Shown here: positions 15,647-24,377 of the stretch, piece after piece
How the letters are laid out: each line of letters begins with the position of its first letter
How positions within the stretch are numbered: position 1 is the first letter of the stretch
NCBI GenBank assembly: GCA_900315455.1
Contig: OMZE01000006.1
Location: forward strand, 106,284 to 170,283
Direction: 5' to 3'
From: an uncultured Prevotellaceae bacterium
GTDB lineage: Bacteria > Bacteroidota > Bacteroidia > Bacteroidales > Bacteroidaceae
Length of the DNA: 64,000 bases
Notes under the pieces: model-generated
Databases searched by the model: none
Told to the model about the DNA's origin: nothing
The model's input: the letters and a program-made list of their open reading frames with translations, nothing else
Made by a program: the position numbers and the translations under genes

Positions 15647-17749
15647 TTAATTCACGTCACGGAATTGTTTCAGCACATCACATTTGCTCACATACCGTGG
15701 CATCGTGGCACTGCTCTGCTGCACATAGGTGTTGAGGGCAGCGAGGGCATTAAACTGTCTTGCGTCGCGACGAGGGATATAGACGTATTGGTCGGTGTTG
15801 AAGTCGAAGTCGATGTCGCACCACGGCTCTTGCGGGATGAAGGCGAGGGCGTAGAGACTGTTGAGTTTTAGGGTGGCATCATTGCTCAACTTACTTTCCT
15901 GCAGGTAGTTGATGGCTTCCTGCACGAAGTCGGGACGGCCCACGCGGGCAGAGTCGACAGTGCTGTGTCCGTAGGCGGTAAGCCACCAGCAGTCGCCCCA
16001 GTAAGAGGCCTGGTAGTAGCGCTTCGCCAGGTCGTAGGCAACCTGTGGACGGGTCTGGTCGTTGGCAAGAGTGAATTGCTCAAGCAGTTGGTTGATTTCG
16101 CGGCAGAAGTCGGCACGCTTGTTCTTGGTCACCTTGGCCTCGTTTGGCCCCTCCTCATACTCCTTCTGGCGCTCTATCCAGCGGGCCTTGGTGTAGTCGC
16201 GGTTGGCGAAATACCAACTGATGTTCAGTGTCTCGTAGAAGTTGGTAGGCACCTTGTCGAAGAAGGTGAGTGCCTTGGCAAATTTGCCCTCCTCGAGGTA
16301 TTTCGTTCCGATGAGGTCGTTGAAGAAGTTGTCGTCGAGTTTGAACCCCTTCTTCGCATAGTTGAACAAGGGGTCGTTGCTGGTTTGGCGGATACTCCCA
16401 TAAGCACTTTCCAGCCTGTCGGCGAGCATCTCGTTGAGGTGCATGAAGAGTTCGGTGCTGTAGTTGGGATTCCATGAAGAGAAGTCGCCTCTCGACTGAC
16501 GGAACATGGTCTCGTTTTCTGCCATGTAGACGAGCAGGATAGCCATGTCGGTGCGGCCGCTTTGATGGTAGCGTGGCGCGAGGTTGCTGAACACGAGACG
16601 GTCGAGCACATCGACGTAGTGGTAGTCGAAGTCGTTGAATCCTGCCGTGGTGCCTTCACCATCCTTGATTCTGCCTTCGAGCCATTGCAGTTCGTTGGTC
16701 ATCCATTGGCTGAACTGACTGTCGAGGTTGGCACTTTTGCCTGCCACCACCATGCGGATGGCACGGGCATTGTCTTTCATGCGCTGGGTGCCGTTGGCAT
16801 CCACAGCCTGGTTGAGGGTGGTCATGGCATCGTCGTACATACCGAAGAGGTATTGTATCTCGCCGATGGCGGCAAGCCACAGGGCGGGTGTCGTGGTCTT
16901 CTTCGTGTCGACCACCTCACGGGCGTAGGTGATGAAGTTCATTGCCTCGTTGCGGAGGATGATGCGTGAGTCAATCCAGTCGGCAGCATCCTTGTCGCCG
17001 CCGTTGTCGATGGTCTCCTGGGTGTTGTTCACGAAGTCCTGCACGAGGAAGTTGATGGCGGTCGACTGTGGGTTCTCTGCCATGATGGCCTTGATGCCTG
17101 CCAGGTTGCGGTGCTTGCGCATCGCCCATTTGATGCTCACCATGTCGCCTTGCTCGGCGTAGATGTTGCAGGCCTCCGTGCGCTGTCCCATGTGGAGCAG
17201 TGCACCGGCGTAGATGTTGCGGGCCATGTCGCGGTAGACGCTCTCGGGCAACTTGCTGGCTTTCTGTTTCCAGAGGTTGATATTCTGGGTGTGGTTGCCG
17301 AGCACCATGTTGGCGCGCATGGCGAGGAGTGTCCACTGTGGTTTCAGGCGTGTGCCCTTGTAGGCATTGTATTTGGTAATCATGCCATTGAGGTCGCGCT
17401 TCCGCTGTGCCAGTTCCTCTTTCGTGGGATAACTCCATGTCTCCCTCAACTGGTCGCAGATGGCGATGTAGGTGTTGAGGCTGTTGAGGTAACTCACCAT
17501 CTCGTTGTCGCCTTTCTTCTTGGCGATGTTGAGCAGTTCTTCCTCATTCCAGTGGTATTGGTCTACCTTGCCGTTGGAATAGGTTTTCCAGAACTGGTTC
17601 ATCCGGCTGGTGAACGCATCGTTGTCCATGAGGTTGCGATGGATGACGCTGAAAAGATAGGAGTTGTGGTTGTTGAACTCTCCTCCGCATGCCCAGGCTT
17701 GTGTGCACAGGGCAATGAGCGTAAGGCTAATGGCTAAAAATCTCTTCAT
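15647..17749 (-). CDS. Exported helical-repeat protein, unknown function
   Basis: A 700-residue protein with a clear signal peptide (MKRFLAISLTLIALCTQAWA, then CGGEF). It lacks a strict lipobox, although Cys21 follows the predicted cleavage site directly. The mature part is almost entirely alpha-helical with TPR-like spacing (for example ALLHMGQRTEACNIYAEQGD, YLEEGKFAKALTFFDKVP), suggesting a TPR/SEL1-type solenoid that binds other proteins in the periplasm or at the outer membrane. No enzymatic motif is seen. Its start overlaps the end of the preceding lipoprotein gene by 23 bp, so translation of the two is probably coupled and their functions linked. I do not recognise a named family. Confidence 0.8.
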   Translation of the reverse strand: MKRFLAISLTLIALCTQAWACGGEFNNHNSYLFSVIHRNLMDNDAFTSRMNQFWKTYSNGKVDQYHWNEEELLNIAKKKGDNEMVSYLNSLNTYIAICDQLRETWSYPTKEELAQRKRDLNGMITKYNAYKGTRLKPQWTLLAMRANMVLGNHTQNINLWKQKASKLPESVYRDMARNIYAGALLHMGQRTEACNIYAEQGDMVSIKWAMRKHRNLAGIKAIMAENPQSTAINFLVQDFVNNTQETIDNGGDKDAADWIDSRIILRNEAMNFITYAREVVDTKKTTTPALWLAAIGEIQYLFGMYDDAMTTLNQAVDANGTQRMKDNARAIRMVVAGKSANLDSQFSQWMTNELQWLEGRIKDGEGTTAGFNDFDYHYVDVLDRLVFSNLAPRYHQSGRTDMAILLVYMAENETMFRQSRGDFSSWNPNYSTELFMHLNEMLADRLESAYGSIRQTSNDPLFNYAKKGFKLDDNFFNDLIGTKYLEEGKFAKALTFFDKVPTNFYETLNISWYFANRDYTKARWIERQKEYEEGPNEAKVTKNKRADFCREINQLLEQFTLANDQTRPQVAYDLAKRYYQASYWGDCWWLTAYGHSTVDSARVGRPDFVQEAINYLQESKLSNDATLKLNSLYALAFIPQEPWCDIDFDFNTDQYVYIPRRDARQFNALAALNTYVQQSSATMPRYVSKCDVLKQFRDVN

Positions 17750-18668
17750 AGTGGTATTGGTTAAATCGTTGTATGTTGTTCTTGCTCATATCGAAGATGA
17801 TGACTTCGTTGTTGGCATCGGGCCGCAGGTGGCTCACCGCCTCTTTCACGGTCTTCACCGTCTTGGGCAGTGCCTCGCGCCGGAGAATGGTGTCGCCGGG
17901 CAACTGGGGCAGGTCGTCGTCGCCGTGCATGATGCCCACGAGGTGGTTGCCTCGCACGAGCAGTTGCCATTCAAACACGGGGTAGGCGGTGGAGAGTGGC
18001 AGACTGTAGTCAGCGATGTGGCGCAGATAGGGCTTCACGGCATCTTCTTCTAGAATGGGGTTGTGGTCGAGGTCGGCCACGTCGCCAGTATTATACATCA
18101 TCAGCACGCCATGGTCGGCGGGTGGTGCCTCGTCGGCGAGTTGGTGCAGTCGTATGGTGACGGAGAGGTTGATGTTTTTCTTATGGGCACTGTCGCGCAG
18201 GCGCTCGAGGAAGGCGAAGTAGGCCTTCCGGGTGCGGGCGGTCCAGTCGCAGTCGATTTGTATCTCATGCACACCGGTCACGTCGTGGGTCTCGCACATC
18301 TGAAGCACGCGTCCCAGCAACTTTTGGTCGAGGTCGCTGGTGTAGTGGTGGAAACAGTCGTTGACAATGAATACGGTGGGTATCACCTCCACCCCCTTGG
18401 GGATGGGCGAGGCAAAACGCACGGTGGCATTGGGCATGGCCTCGTCGTTGGTCATCACCACGTCGAAGAAGCGCAGGTAGATACGCTCCACTTGGTGCTG
18501 TTCGAGGAACTGCAGTTGGGTGGTATCGGTTTCGAAGGTGGTACTCCAGTAGTAGGCCGAGTGCTTGGTCTCGGTGGCTTGCTGTCTGTCGTGGCAGGCT
18601 GTCAGCAGGACCAGCCCCCAAAGGAGATATATGAAACGTATGATAGGTGTCCTGTACAGGAGTCGCAT
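17727..18668 (-). CDS. Lipoprotein with a possible TIM-barrel fold, unknown function
   Basis: A 313-residue predicted lipoprotein (lipobox LTAC near residue 25, followed by HDRQQ). The mature part alternates beta-strands and helices in a glycosidase-like pattern: YYWSTTFETDTTQ, RIYLRFFDV, GVEVIPTVFIVND, HEIQIDCDWTARTRKAYFAFLERLR, LSVTIRLHQL and GVLMMYNTGD. The segment IQIDCDW on a strand end is reminiscent of a TIM-barrel active-site Asp. I can assign neither a family nor a substrate. It overlaps the downstream 700-residue exported protein by 23 bp and has its own -7 box upstream, so the pair is probably one transcription unit. Confidence 0.72.
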   Translation of the reverse strand: MRLLYRTPIIRFIYLLWGLVLLTACHDRQQATETKHSAYYWSTTFETDTTQLQFLEQHQVERIYLRFFDVVMTNDEAMPNATVRFASPIPKGVEVIPTVFIVNDCFHHYTSDLDQKLLGRVLQMCETHDVTGVHEIQIDCDWTARTRKAYFAFLERLRDSAHKKNINLSVTIRLHQLADEAPPADHGVLMMYNTGDVADLDHNPILEEDAVKPYLRHIADYSLPLSTAYPVFEWQLLVRGNHLVGIMHGDDDLPQLPGDTILRREALPKTVKTVKEAVSHLRPDANNEVIIFDMSKNNIQRFNQYHYEEIFSH

Positions 18669-18697
18669 GTTCGTTGTCGCTTGTTGTCAATGTGCGG

Positions 18698-18705
18698 CAA
18701 AAATA
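18698..18705 (-). promoter_or_regulatory. -7 promoter box for the 18.7-15.6 kb unit
   Basis: TATTTTTG on the minus strand, 30 bp before the start codon; no exact -33 TTTG is seen. Confidence 0.5.
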
Positions 18706-18765
18706 CGCATTTTATTGATAACGTAATACGTTTTTTGAAGTTTTTTACGCATAAAATAAAACAAA

Positions 18766-18800
18766 GCGGAGATACAAAGAAAAAAACTCTGTATCTCCGC
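18766..18800 (-). terminator. Terminator downstream of the nuclease gene
   Basis: An 11-bp stem (GCGGAGATACA/TGTATCTCCGC) with an internal A-run, about 28 bp after the nuclease stop. The arm resembles the GAGATACA/TGTATCTC hairpin repeat near 48.1 and 50.6 kb. Confidence 0.6.
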
Positions 18801-18827
18801 GTCTCTATGTTGAGTTTGTAGGTGATA

Positions 18828-19721
18828 TCACCGCAGGCCCCACGACGAGGGATAGACGATTTTCTCTGTCGCCTCCTCCACGTCGTCGGGCAGGTTGCAG
18901 AAGAAATCGATGCCGGTGAGGCGCTCCAGTTGGTCGATGCTCACCACGAAGTCCATGAGGTTGTCGTTGGTGTGGTCGGTCTCAAAGTGTTGTGTCCAAA
19001 GTCCTATGGCCTTGTAGCCTTGGCTGTTCTTGCAGAGCACGGCCATGAAGAAATATTTGGGCACGATGAGCCCTTTGTTCGTCGTGCGGAGGATGTTCTG
19101 TGGGTCGTCGATGGTGCCGCCCTTACAGATGTATAAGGTGTCGCGGAAACTGTTTTGGTTCCATGTGCGGCTCACGATACTTTCCATCTTCTGCCACAGA
19201 CCCGCGTTGAACACGTTGCGCTGGGGCTGCATGTTGGTGAGGTAGAACGTCTGGTAGTTGGCTTTCGACGAGTTCAGCCTGTCGTAGGAGGGACAGATGT
19301 GGCCATGGTCGTAGCCCGACCCGTAGAAGGGGTCGCTGCTGAAATAGTAGGCAGAAGGCAGGTCGGGGTCGTTGGGATACTGGGGATTGCCCTCATAGCG
19401 CGACACGTTCTTCGGACTGTTACCTTTGTGCAGGGTATAGCAGGTCCATCGTTGCGATTTCTTCAGGCAGTCCCATTCTACCATGAAGTTCACATCGTTG
19501 TCATCGGCGTAGTGTACGAGCACGAGATTGTCGTCGGTGCCTTTTATGCGGGGCACCTCGAGCCGTGCGTATTCCTTCCGCGTGGTGGGATTGGCATTGA
19601 TGTTCTTCGTGGTTTTCTCGCGCTCAGTGGGCACGAGGTCGTCGTCGTCGCCACCACCGCACGACACAAGTGAGGTGAAGGCTGTCAGGATGACGAGAAG
19701 GGGTAGGGTGGGGTGTTTCAT
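18828..19721 (-). CDS. DNA/RNA non-specific endonuclease (NUC1 family), lipoprotein
   Basis: The better start is the ATG at 19721 (297 residues): it gives a clean lipoprotein signal peptide (MKHPTLPLLVILTAFTSLVSC) and has AAGAAAAG just upstream. A TTG further up would add a hydrophilic tail before the signal. After the Cys comes an acidic GGGDDDDL stretch. The ba-metal finger of the NUC1 family is visible as YDHGHICPSYDR (variant of DRGH), with the metal-ligand Asn in the block TFYLTNMQPQRNVFN. These enzymes cut DNA and RNA without sequence preference; the lipid anchor suggests a surface or periplasmic nuclease for scavenging nucleotides. It is a single gene. Confidence 0.9.
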   Translation of the reverse strand: MKHPTLPLLVILTAFTSLVSCGGGDDDDLVPTEREKTTKNINANPTTRKEYARLEVPRIKGTDDNLVLVHYADDNDVNFMVEWDCLKKSQRWTCYTLHKGNSPKNVSRYEGNPQYPNDPDLPSAYYFSSDPFYGSGYDHGHICPSYDRLNSSKANYQTFYLTNMQPQRNVFNAGLWQKMESIVSRTWNQNSFRDTLYICKGGTIDDPQNILRTTNKGLIVPKYFFMAVLCKNSQGYKAIGLWTQHFETDHTNDNLMDFVVSIDQLERLTGIDFFCNLPDDVEEATEKIVYPSSWGLR

Positions 19722-19843
19722 AGGCTTTTCTTGAATTGAAAAAGGTGCATCTGGGCGTATATGCAACTACGCTTCAGACGCACCTTGTTGATGGCTGTCA
19801 CCAGGTTGGCGACTATATGTGTGAGCCAACGCCCACGTTTCCG

Positions 19844-20095
19844 TTACTTCTTGATCTTGCCGTAGCGACTCATGAAGCGGTCGACGCGACCAGCGGTGTC
19901 GACAAGTTTGTTCTTGCCGGTGTAGAACGGATGCGAGGTGTTGGAGATCTCGATCTTTACCATGGGATAAGTCTCACCTTCAAATTCCACTGTCTCATTA
20001 GTCTTGCATGTGGACTTTGTAAGGAACATATCGCCGTTGGACATATCCTTGAATACGACGGGGCGATAGTTTTCTGGATGGATACCTTTTTTCAT
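19844..20095 (-). CDS. rpmE2: 50S ribosomal protein L31, type B
   Basis: An 83-residue ribosomal protein of the large subunit. The start [15 protein letters not shown] and the end [20 protein letters not shown] are diagnostic. It lacks the four-Cys zinc ribbon of type A L31, so it is the zinc-independent type B form. The ATG at 20,095 was chosen because homology begins exactly there; upstream in-frame codons lie in the leader and promoter. It appears to be monocistronic, with a strong promoter 50 bp upstream. Confidence 0.97.
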   Translation of the reverse strand: MKKGIHPENYRPVVFKDMSNGDMFLTKSTCKTNETVEFEGETYPMVKIEISNTSHPFYTGKNKLVDTAGRVDRFMSRYGKIKK

Positions 20096-20146
20096 TTTAT
20101 TTGTTAAATTGTTGATGATAAATAATTCTTTTTTACGTTTGGGGTG

Positions 20147-20177
20147 CAAAGTTACGAAAATTCCAGATACCCACAAA
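20147..20177 (-). promoter_or_regulatory. Promoter of rpmE2
   Basis: On the minus strand TTTG (-33), 19 bp, TAACTTTG (-7): a full consensus match, with a leader of about 45 nt. Confidence 0.75.
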
Positions 20178-20213
20178 ATTTTCTACCAGAAAACTCACTC
20201 TCACCCCGTCGTT

Positions 20214-20411
20214 TTACAGTTGATTAACATATTGCTCTCCTTTCGTAACCATTCCGCGAAGGGGCGTTCGGGCTAATGATCGTCGGAATTTGCTATCCCG
20301 ATGCAGTGGATATTCCTGACGGGCATTACTTCGTTTATAGATTCGCTGAATAATTACTAATCCGAGAACAGCCGTTAATAATAACAAAAAAAATATCCAT
20401 TTCGTTGACAT
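20214..20411 (-). CDS. Possible small single-pass membrane protein
   Basis: A 65-codon frame with one hydrophobic segment at residues 5-20 (WIFFLLLLTAVLGLVII), then a basic tail (RIYKRSNARQ). It fits the space between the L31 promoter and the next promoter without overlap. No promoter or homology is visible, so it may be a chance frame. Confidence 0.35.
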   Translation of the reverse strand: MSTKWIFFLLLLTAVLGLVIIQRIYKRSNARQEYPLHRDSKFRRSLARTPLRGMVTKGEQYVNQL

Positions 20412-20438
20412 TATTGAATAAAAGATAGAGATTTTGTC

Positions 20439-20446
20439 TATTTTTG
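20439..20446 (+). promoter_or_regulatory. -7 promoter box for the lyase-GH88 gene
   Basis: TATTTTTG, 28 bp before the start codon; an exact -33 TTTG is not seen. Confidence 0.5.
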
Positions 20447-20474
20447 TAGACCATTAAGTGATTAGTATCGACCT

Positions 20475-22820
20475 ATGAAGAGACTATTGGTTATCCTGAC
20501 CACCATCCTGGCTTCAGTCACGTTTGCCGGTGCGCAGTCTATATGGGACCTGCAGCATCTGGCCAGCGTGAAGGGAGCGTTGGACAAACCCGTCTATGCA
20601 ACTGCCTACAAGCAGTTGCTCGACGAGGCGGGTCGGCTGATGACGAGAGAGCCCGTTGCTGTGACCACGAAGGAGCCCACTCCAGTCAGTGGCGACAAGC
20701 ACGACTACATGAGTCTCTCACGTTACTACTGGCCCGACACCACGAAGGCCGATGGCTTGCCCTATATAGTACGCGACGGGTTGTCGAACCCCGAACTGGA
20801 GAAGTACGACCGCAACAAACTGTCGGCCATGGCCACTGCCGTCACCACACTGTCGCTGGCATGGTATTTCAGCGGCGAAGAGCAATACGCCCGCCGTGCC
20901 GTGGAATGGCTCAAGGTGTGGTTCCTCAACAAGAACACCCGCATGAATCCCAACCTCAACTATGCGCAAGTGGCACCGGGCCTGTATGACGGCCATGGCC
21001 GTTGCTACGGTGTCATCGACGCGTATTCCTTCGTCGAGATGCTCGAAGGCGTACAACTGCTGCAGTCGTCAGCATCGTTCAGCAAGAAAGACCAGAAGGC
21101 GTTGAAGGCGTGGTTCTCGAAGTTCCTGACATGGATGCTCACCAGCAAGCAGGGCATCGATGAGGGACAGCAGAAAAACAACCATGCCGTGGCCTACGAC
21201 TGCCAGGTCATCGCCTATGCCCTCTATGTGGGCGACAAGGCGTTGGCAGAGCGGATGGTCAGGGAATTTCCCGCCAAACGCATCTATAAACAGATTATGC
21301 CTGACGGCAGCCAACCACAGGAACTCCGCCGCACCTTGGCGTTCGGATACTCACAGTACAACCTCAGCCACATGATTGATATCATTCAGGTGGGGAGGAA
21401 AATGGGCATCCACATCGACGACTCTATCTCTTCTTCCGGAAGTTCCTTCTACCGTGCCGTCGACTTCCTGCTGCCTTATGTGGGAGGACGTGTGGAGCAA
21501 TGGCCCTACAAGCAAATCAGGGAATGGGACTACAAGCAGAATGAGTTTTGCAAGGACCTGTACCGTGCATGGCTTCTCCGCCCGTCGCGAGGCGACTACA
21601 AGCGTCTGTCGTGCGAGCACCTAGTCAAGGATTTCTCCGACAGGTTCTTCCTCCTCTATTTTGTTCCAGAGGCCTATGACAACGCTTTTGCCAGGGCTGC
21701 AGGCCAACTGCGCCATCAACTGCAATGCGTGAAAGACGCACGGGCAGCCGCGAAGGACAAGACGAAAATCATGCCCCGCTGCGTGGAGAAAGACGGCAGT
21801 CTGCGGCTCGTTGGCGAGCGCGACTGGTGCTCGGGATTCTTTCCCGGTGAACTGTGGATGATGTATCAGTACAGTCGGCAGCGCTTCTGGCGGCAGCAGG
21901 CGGTGAGCAACACGTGGCTGATAGAGAACATCAAGAACTACAATGGTTCGCACGACCTGGGGTTCATGATGAACAACTCGTTTGGCAATGCTTACCGCGT
22001 GACAGGTGAGGAGTCGTTCCGCGACGTGCTCCTACAGGCGGCTCAGCACCTCATCACACGTTTCGACGAGAAGGTGGGCTGTATCCGCTCATGGAGTTGG
22101 GGCACACCCGACCGATGGCAGTTTGCCGTCATCATCGACAACATGATGAACCTGGAACTGCTTTTCGAGGCCTACCGTCTCACCGACGACAAGAGATTCT
22201 ACGACATCGCCGTGAGCCATGCCAAGAAGACACTGGCCAATCACTTCCGCGACGACAACTCTTCCTATCATGTGGTGGACTACGACCCGGAGACGGGAGC
22301 CGTCATCAAGCGCATCACCTTTCAGGGATTCGCCGATGAGAGTGTGTGGAGCAGGGGACAGGCATGGGGACTCTACGGCTTCACGATGTGCTACCGCTAC
22401 ACCCACGACAAGGCATTCCTCAACCAGGCCTGCCACATCGCCGACTTCTTCTTCTCGCAACCCAACATGCCAGAAGACATGGTGCCATACTGGGACATGC
22501 GCGATCCTGCCATCACAGCAGGACGGGAGGTGCCACGCGACGCATCGGCAGCAGCCATCTTCGCTTCCGGCCTCTATGAGTTGGCTTCTTATGTCGGCAA
22601 TGAGGATGCCGGGCGATACCTTGCGATAGCCGACAAGATTCTCGACAGTCTGGTGACGCACTATCAGGCGGAGGAGAACTCCAATCAGGGATTCCTGTTG
22701 CTCCACTCCACAGGCAACAAGCCTGCGGGTGACGAGATAGACGTCCCAATCAACTACGCCGACTATTATTATCTGGAGGCATTATCGAGACAGCGGTCTC
22801 TGGCACTGCCCGCCAAATAG
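20475..22820 (+). CDS. Polysaccharide lyase (alginate-lyase fold) fused to a GH88 unsaturated uronyl hydrolase
   Basis: A 781-residue exported protein (signal peptide to AGA at about 20). Residues ~35-400 have the (alpha/alpha)-toroid pattern of the alginate-lyase superfamily (PL5/PL38-like): WYFSGEEQYARRAVEWLKVWF, the conserved NNHAVAYD block at 235-242, then LSHMIDIIQ and WPYKQIREWDY. Residues ~410-775 match glycoside hydrolase family 88/105-type unsaturated glucuronyl hydrolases, with candidate catalytic Asp494 (HDLGF) and Asp555 (IIDNMMN) and the ESVWSRGQAWGLYGF block. A lyase releases chains with a 4,5-unsaturated uronic acid at the end, and GH88 removes exactly that residue, so both steps could occur in one protein, probably in the periplasm. 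The substrate (glucuronan, alginate or another uronan) is not determined. It is a lone gene with no susC/susD next to it. Confidence 0.87.
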   Translation: MKRLLVILTTILASVTFAGAQSIWDLQHLASVKGALDKPVYATAYKQLLDEAGRLMTREPVAVTTKEPTPVSGDKHDYMSLSRYYWPDTTKADGLPYIVRDGLSNPELEKYDRNKLSAMATAVTTLSLAWYFSGEEQYARRAVEWLKVWFLNKNTRMNPNLNYAQVAPGLYDGHGRCYGVIDAYSFVEMLEGVQLLQSSASFSKKDQKALKAWFSKFLTWMLTSKQGIDEGQQKNNHAVAYDCQVIAYALYVGDKALAERMVREFPAKRIYKQIMPDGSQPQELRRTLAFGYSQYNLSHMIDIIQVGRKMGIHIDDSISSSGSSFYRAVDFLLPYVGGRVEQWPYKQIREWDYKQNEFCKDLYRAWLLRPSRGDYKRLSCEHLVKDFSDRFFLLYFVPEAYDNAFARAAGQLRHQLQCVKDARAAAKDKTKIMPRCVEKDGSLRLVGERDWCSGFFPGELWMMYQYSRQRFWRQQAVSNTWLIENIKNYNGSHDLGFMMNNSFGNAYRVTGEESFRDVLLQAAQHLITRFDEKVGCIRSWSWGTPDRWQFAVIIDNMMNLELLFEAYRLTDDKRFYDIAVSHAKKTLANHFRDDNSSYHVVDYDPETGAVIKRITFQGFADESVWSRGQAWGLYGFTMCYRYTHDKAFLNQACHIADFFFSQPNMPEDMVPYWDMRDPAITAGREVPRDASAAAIFASGLYELASYVGNEDAGRYLAIADKILDSLVTHYQAEENSNQGFLLLHSTGNKPAGDEIDVPINYADYYYLEALSRQRSLALPAK

Positions 22821-22964
22821 ATTCTCGTAGAGTATTCATAAAAAAGGGCCACCATTCAGGTGGGCTGGTTGGAAATAATCTAAAATCTTATTGCTGTCTG
22901 TGAATGATTAAATTCTGGTGGGGTATGCCCTTCGTGAGCGACGGTGGTCGTTGGGCAGGATGCG

Positions 22965-23456
22965 TTATTCCACTTGACCGAGATACATGGTAGACACGGG
23001 CTTGTCGAATTGGCAGCCGGCATAGAAACTGTCTTCCATCTGGTTGTGACCACCGTGGTAACTGACGAACGTGGAAGGCTCGTCCATGAGCAACTGTCCT
23101 TCCTGGTAGCGGTCGTAGATGGCGAGTGTCCATCCATCGCCGCTCGTTGAGAATGGACGGCAGAACCATTCACTGGCCATATAGTTGTCGTACTGCCAGT
23201 CGGCGAGCACCTCTTTCATGTCGCGGTTGCGGATTTGCCACAGGAAACCGAGCACGTCGCTCTCTTCGTCGATGTTGAGCAGGTAGTCGAGGTTGATTTC
23301 ATAGGCTGCCTCATACTGTGACTCTGAAAGGTTCAACTCATAGGCCATCTTATCGCTGAGGAAGAGGGCTTTCTTACTGGCTTCTGTGTAGGGCATTGCT
23401 GCGGCCGAGATGGCTATCGTCATCATTGCGACCATCAAAGTGATTCTTGTTTTCAT
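22965..23456 (-). CDS. Small exported protein, unknown function
   Basis: A 163-residue protein with a signal peptide (MKTRITLMVAMMTIAISAAA). The mature part has an N-terminal helical section (KKALFLSDKMAYELNLSESQYEAAYEINLDYL) typical of small Bacteroidetes secreted proteins whose helices track DUF3347/Spy-like folds, then a mixed region with several aromatics. The LNLSESQYEAAYEINLDYL segment is similar in style to LTxxQ-type Spy helices, but the match is weak. No function can be given. A -7 box lies 83 bp upstream. It converges on the lyase-GH88 gene. Confidence 0.75.
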   Translation of the reverse strand: MKTRITLMVAMMTIAISAAAMPYTEASKKALFLSDKMAYELNLSESQYEAAYEINLDYLLNIDEESDVLGFLWQIRNRDMKEVLADWQYDNYMASEWFCRPFSTSGDGWTLAIYDRYQEGQLLMDEPSTFVSYHGGHNQMEDSFYAGCQFDKPVSTMYLGQVE

Positions 23457-23538
23457 TGTTTTTTATTTTTTTTGTTTTTACTTCTTGTTTTGTTTCGGAC
23501 AACCCGACTTGCGGGCCTGTCTTTTTTGTTTCCGGATG

Positions 23539-23546
23539 CAAAGTTA
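23539..23546 (-). promoter_or_regulatory. -7 promoter box for the 163-residue exported protein
   Basis: TAACTTTG on the minus strand, with a TTG about 20 bp further up as a weak -33. The rest of the 23,457-23,769 gap holds only the hairpin at 23,677. Confidence 0.55.
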
Positions 23547-23676
23547 TGGCGGTCCAGACGGCCAACAAGATTTTTTCGAGATTTCCTTCAAAAGAGTGTT
23601 AGACAAATACCTCTAATTGCGACAAATGCAGGAAATGTGCTAAAAAAATGTCGCAAATGTGGTTCGAAGACATGAA

Positions 23677-23727
23677 AAAGGGCAGGTTTTTGATTGATTG
23701 TCCATTTCAATCAAAAACCTGCCCTTT
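23677..23727 (-). terminator. Strong terminator hairpin of the phospholipid operon
   Basis: A perfect 20-bp stem (AAAGGGCAGGTTTTTGATTG and its complement) with an 11-nt loop, 43 bp after the rhaM stop. A-rich and T-rich flanks on both sides make it usable in either direction. Confidence 0.85.
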
Positions 23728-23769
23728 ATTATATAGGTAGTAAAAACGAGTATTTCTGATTTGCTCTCC

Positions 23770-24093
23770 TCAGTCGAGATGAAACACCTCTTCCATTTCC
23801 GCCCACCATTCTCCTTCATGACGGGTGTCGAGGGGTTGCTGGCAGGGGTCGGTCAGTTTCCACCATTCCTGTGTCACGGGGTCGGCAGCCATGCGTGCCA
23901 TATCCTTTTCATAGTCGTCGCCCACATATTCATAGGTGCCAAACAACAGATGGTCTTTCAGGAAGATGGTGTAGTTGCGGATGTTGCACAGCGTAATCAT
24001 CTCCAGCACTTTTGGCCAAACGGCAGCATGCAGGCGTTTATATTCTTCCAGTTTCTCGGGTTTCACCCCGATGACAAATCCGTATCGTTTCAT
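23770..24093 (-). CDS. rhaM: L-rhamnose mutarotase family protein
   Basis: A 107-residue cytoplasmic protein of the RhaM/DUF718 family (dimeric alpha/beta barrel). The start MKRYGFVIGVKPEKLEEYKRLHAAVWP and the block NYTIFLKDHLLFGTYEYVGDD are typical, with the catalytic His22 and a WW pair near the C-terminus. The family interconverts alpha- and beta-L-rhamnose or related pyranoses. No rhamnose pathway genes are adjacent; instead it ends the psd-pssA-DUF4834 operon with a 4-bp overlap to the gene before it, so its true substrate here is open. Confidence 0.85.
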   Translation of the reverse strand: MKRYGFVIGVKPEKLEEYKRLHAAVWPKVLEMITLCNIRNYTIFLKDHLLFGTYEYVGDDYEKDMARMAADPVTQEWWKLTDPCQQPLDTRHEGEWWAEMEEVFHLD

Positions 24094-24350
24094 TTTTCCT
24101 CTACATAGTCCACATACTCTCCCTCATCATCATCGATAATCTTGCGGTTGGCACGCTCAGGGTCTCTCGTGTCGGTGAGGATATCACCCTCGCTGGTGGC
24201 ATGCCCGGTGGTTTGCTGGTTCATACCCTCTGTTCCCCGCCGTATCTTATCCTGCATCTTCCTTACCGACCACCACACGCGCACTACGGTGGCTACCACG
24301 GCAATGATGCCGAAGAGAAAGAGGAACAGGATGAATTTGATGATAAACAT
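24090..24350 (-). CDS. DUF4834-like small membrane protein
   Basis: An 86-residue protein with one N-terminal transmembrane helix (residues 2-25, FIIKFILFLFLFGIIAVVATVV), a basic stretch (WWSVRKMQDKIRRG), and an acidic C-terminus ending DDDEGEYVDYVEEK. It resembles the Bacteroidetes DUF4834 family, commonly found beside pssA and psd. The function is unknown. It overlaps rhaM by 4 bp (ATGA) and follows pssA by 27 bp. Confidence 0.75.
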   Translation of the reverse strand: MFIIKFILFLFLFGIIAVVATVVRVWWSVRKMQDKIRRGTEGMNQQTTGHATSEGDILTDTRDPERANRKIIDDDEGEYVDYVEEK

Positions 24351-24377
24351 GGGCGAACAAATGAAAACGGGTAAACG

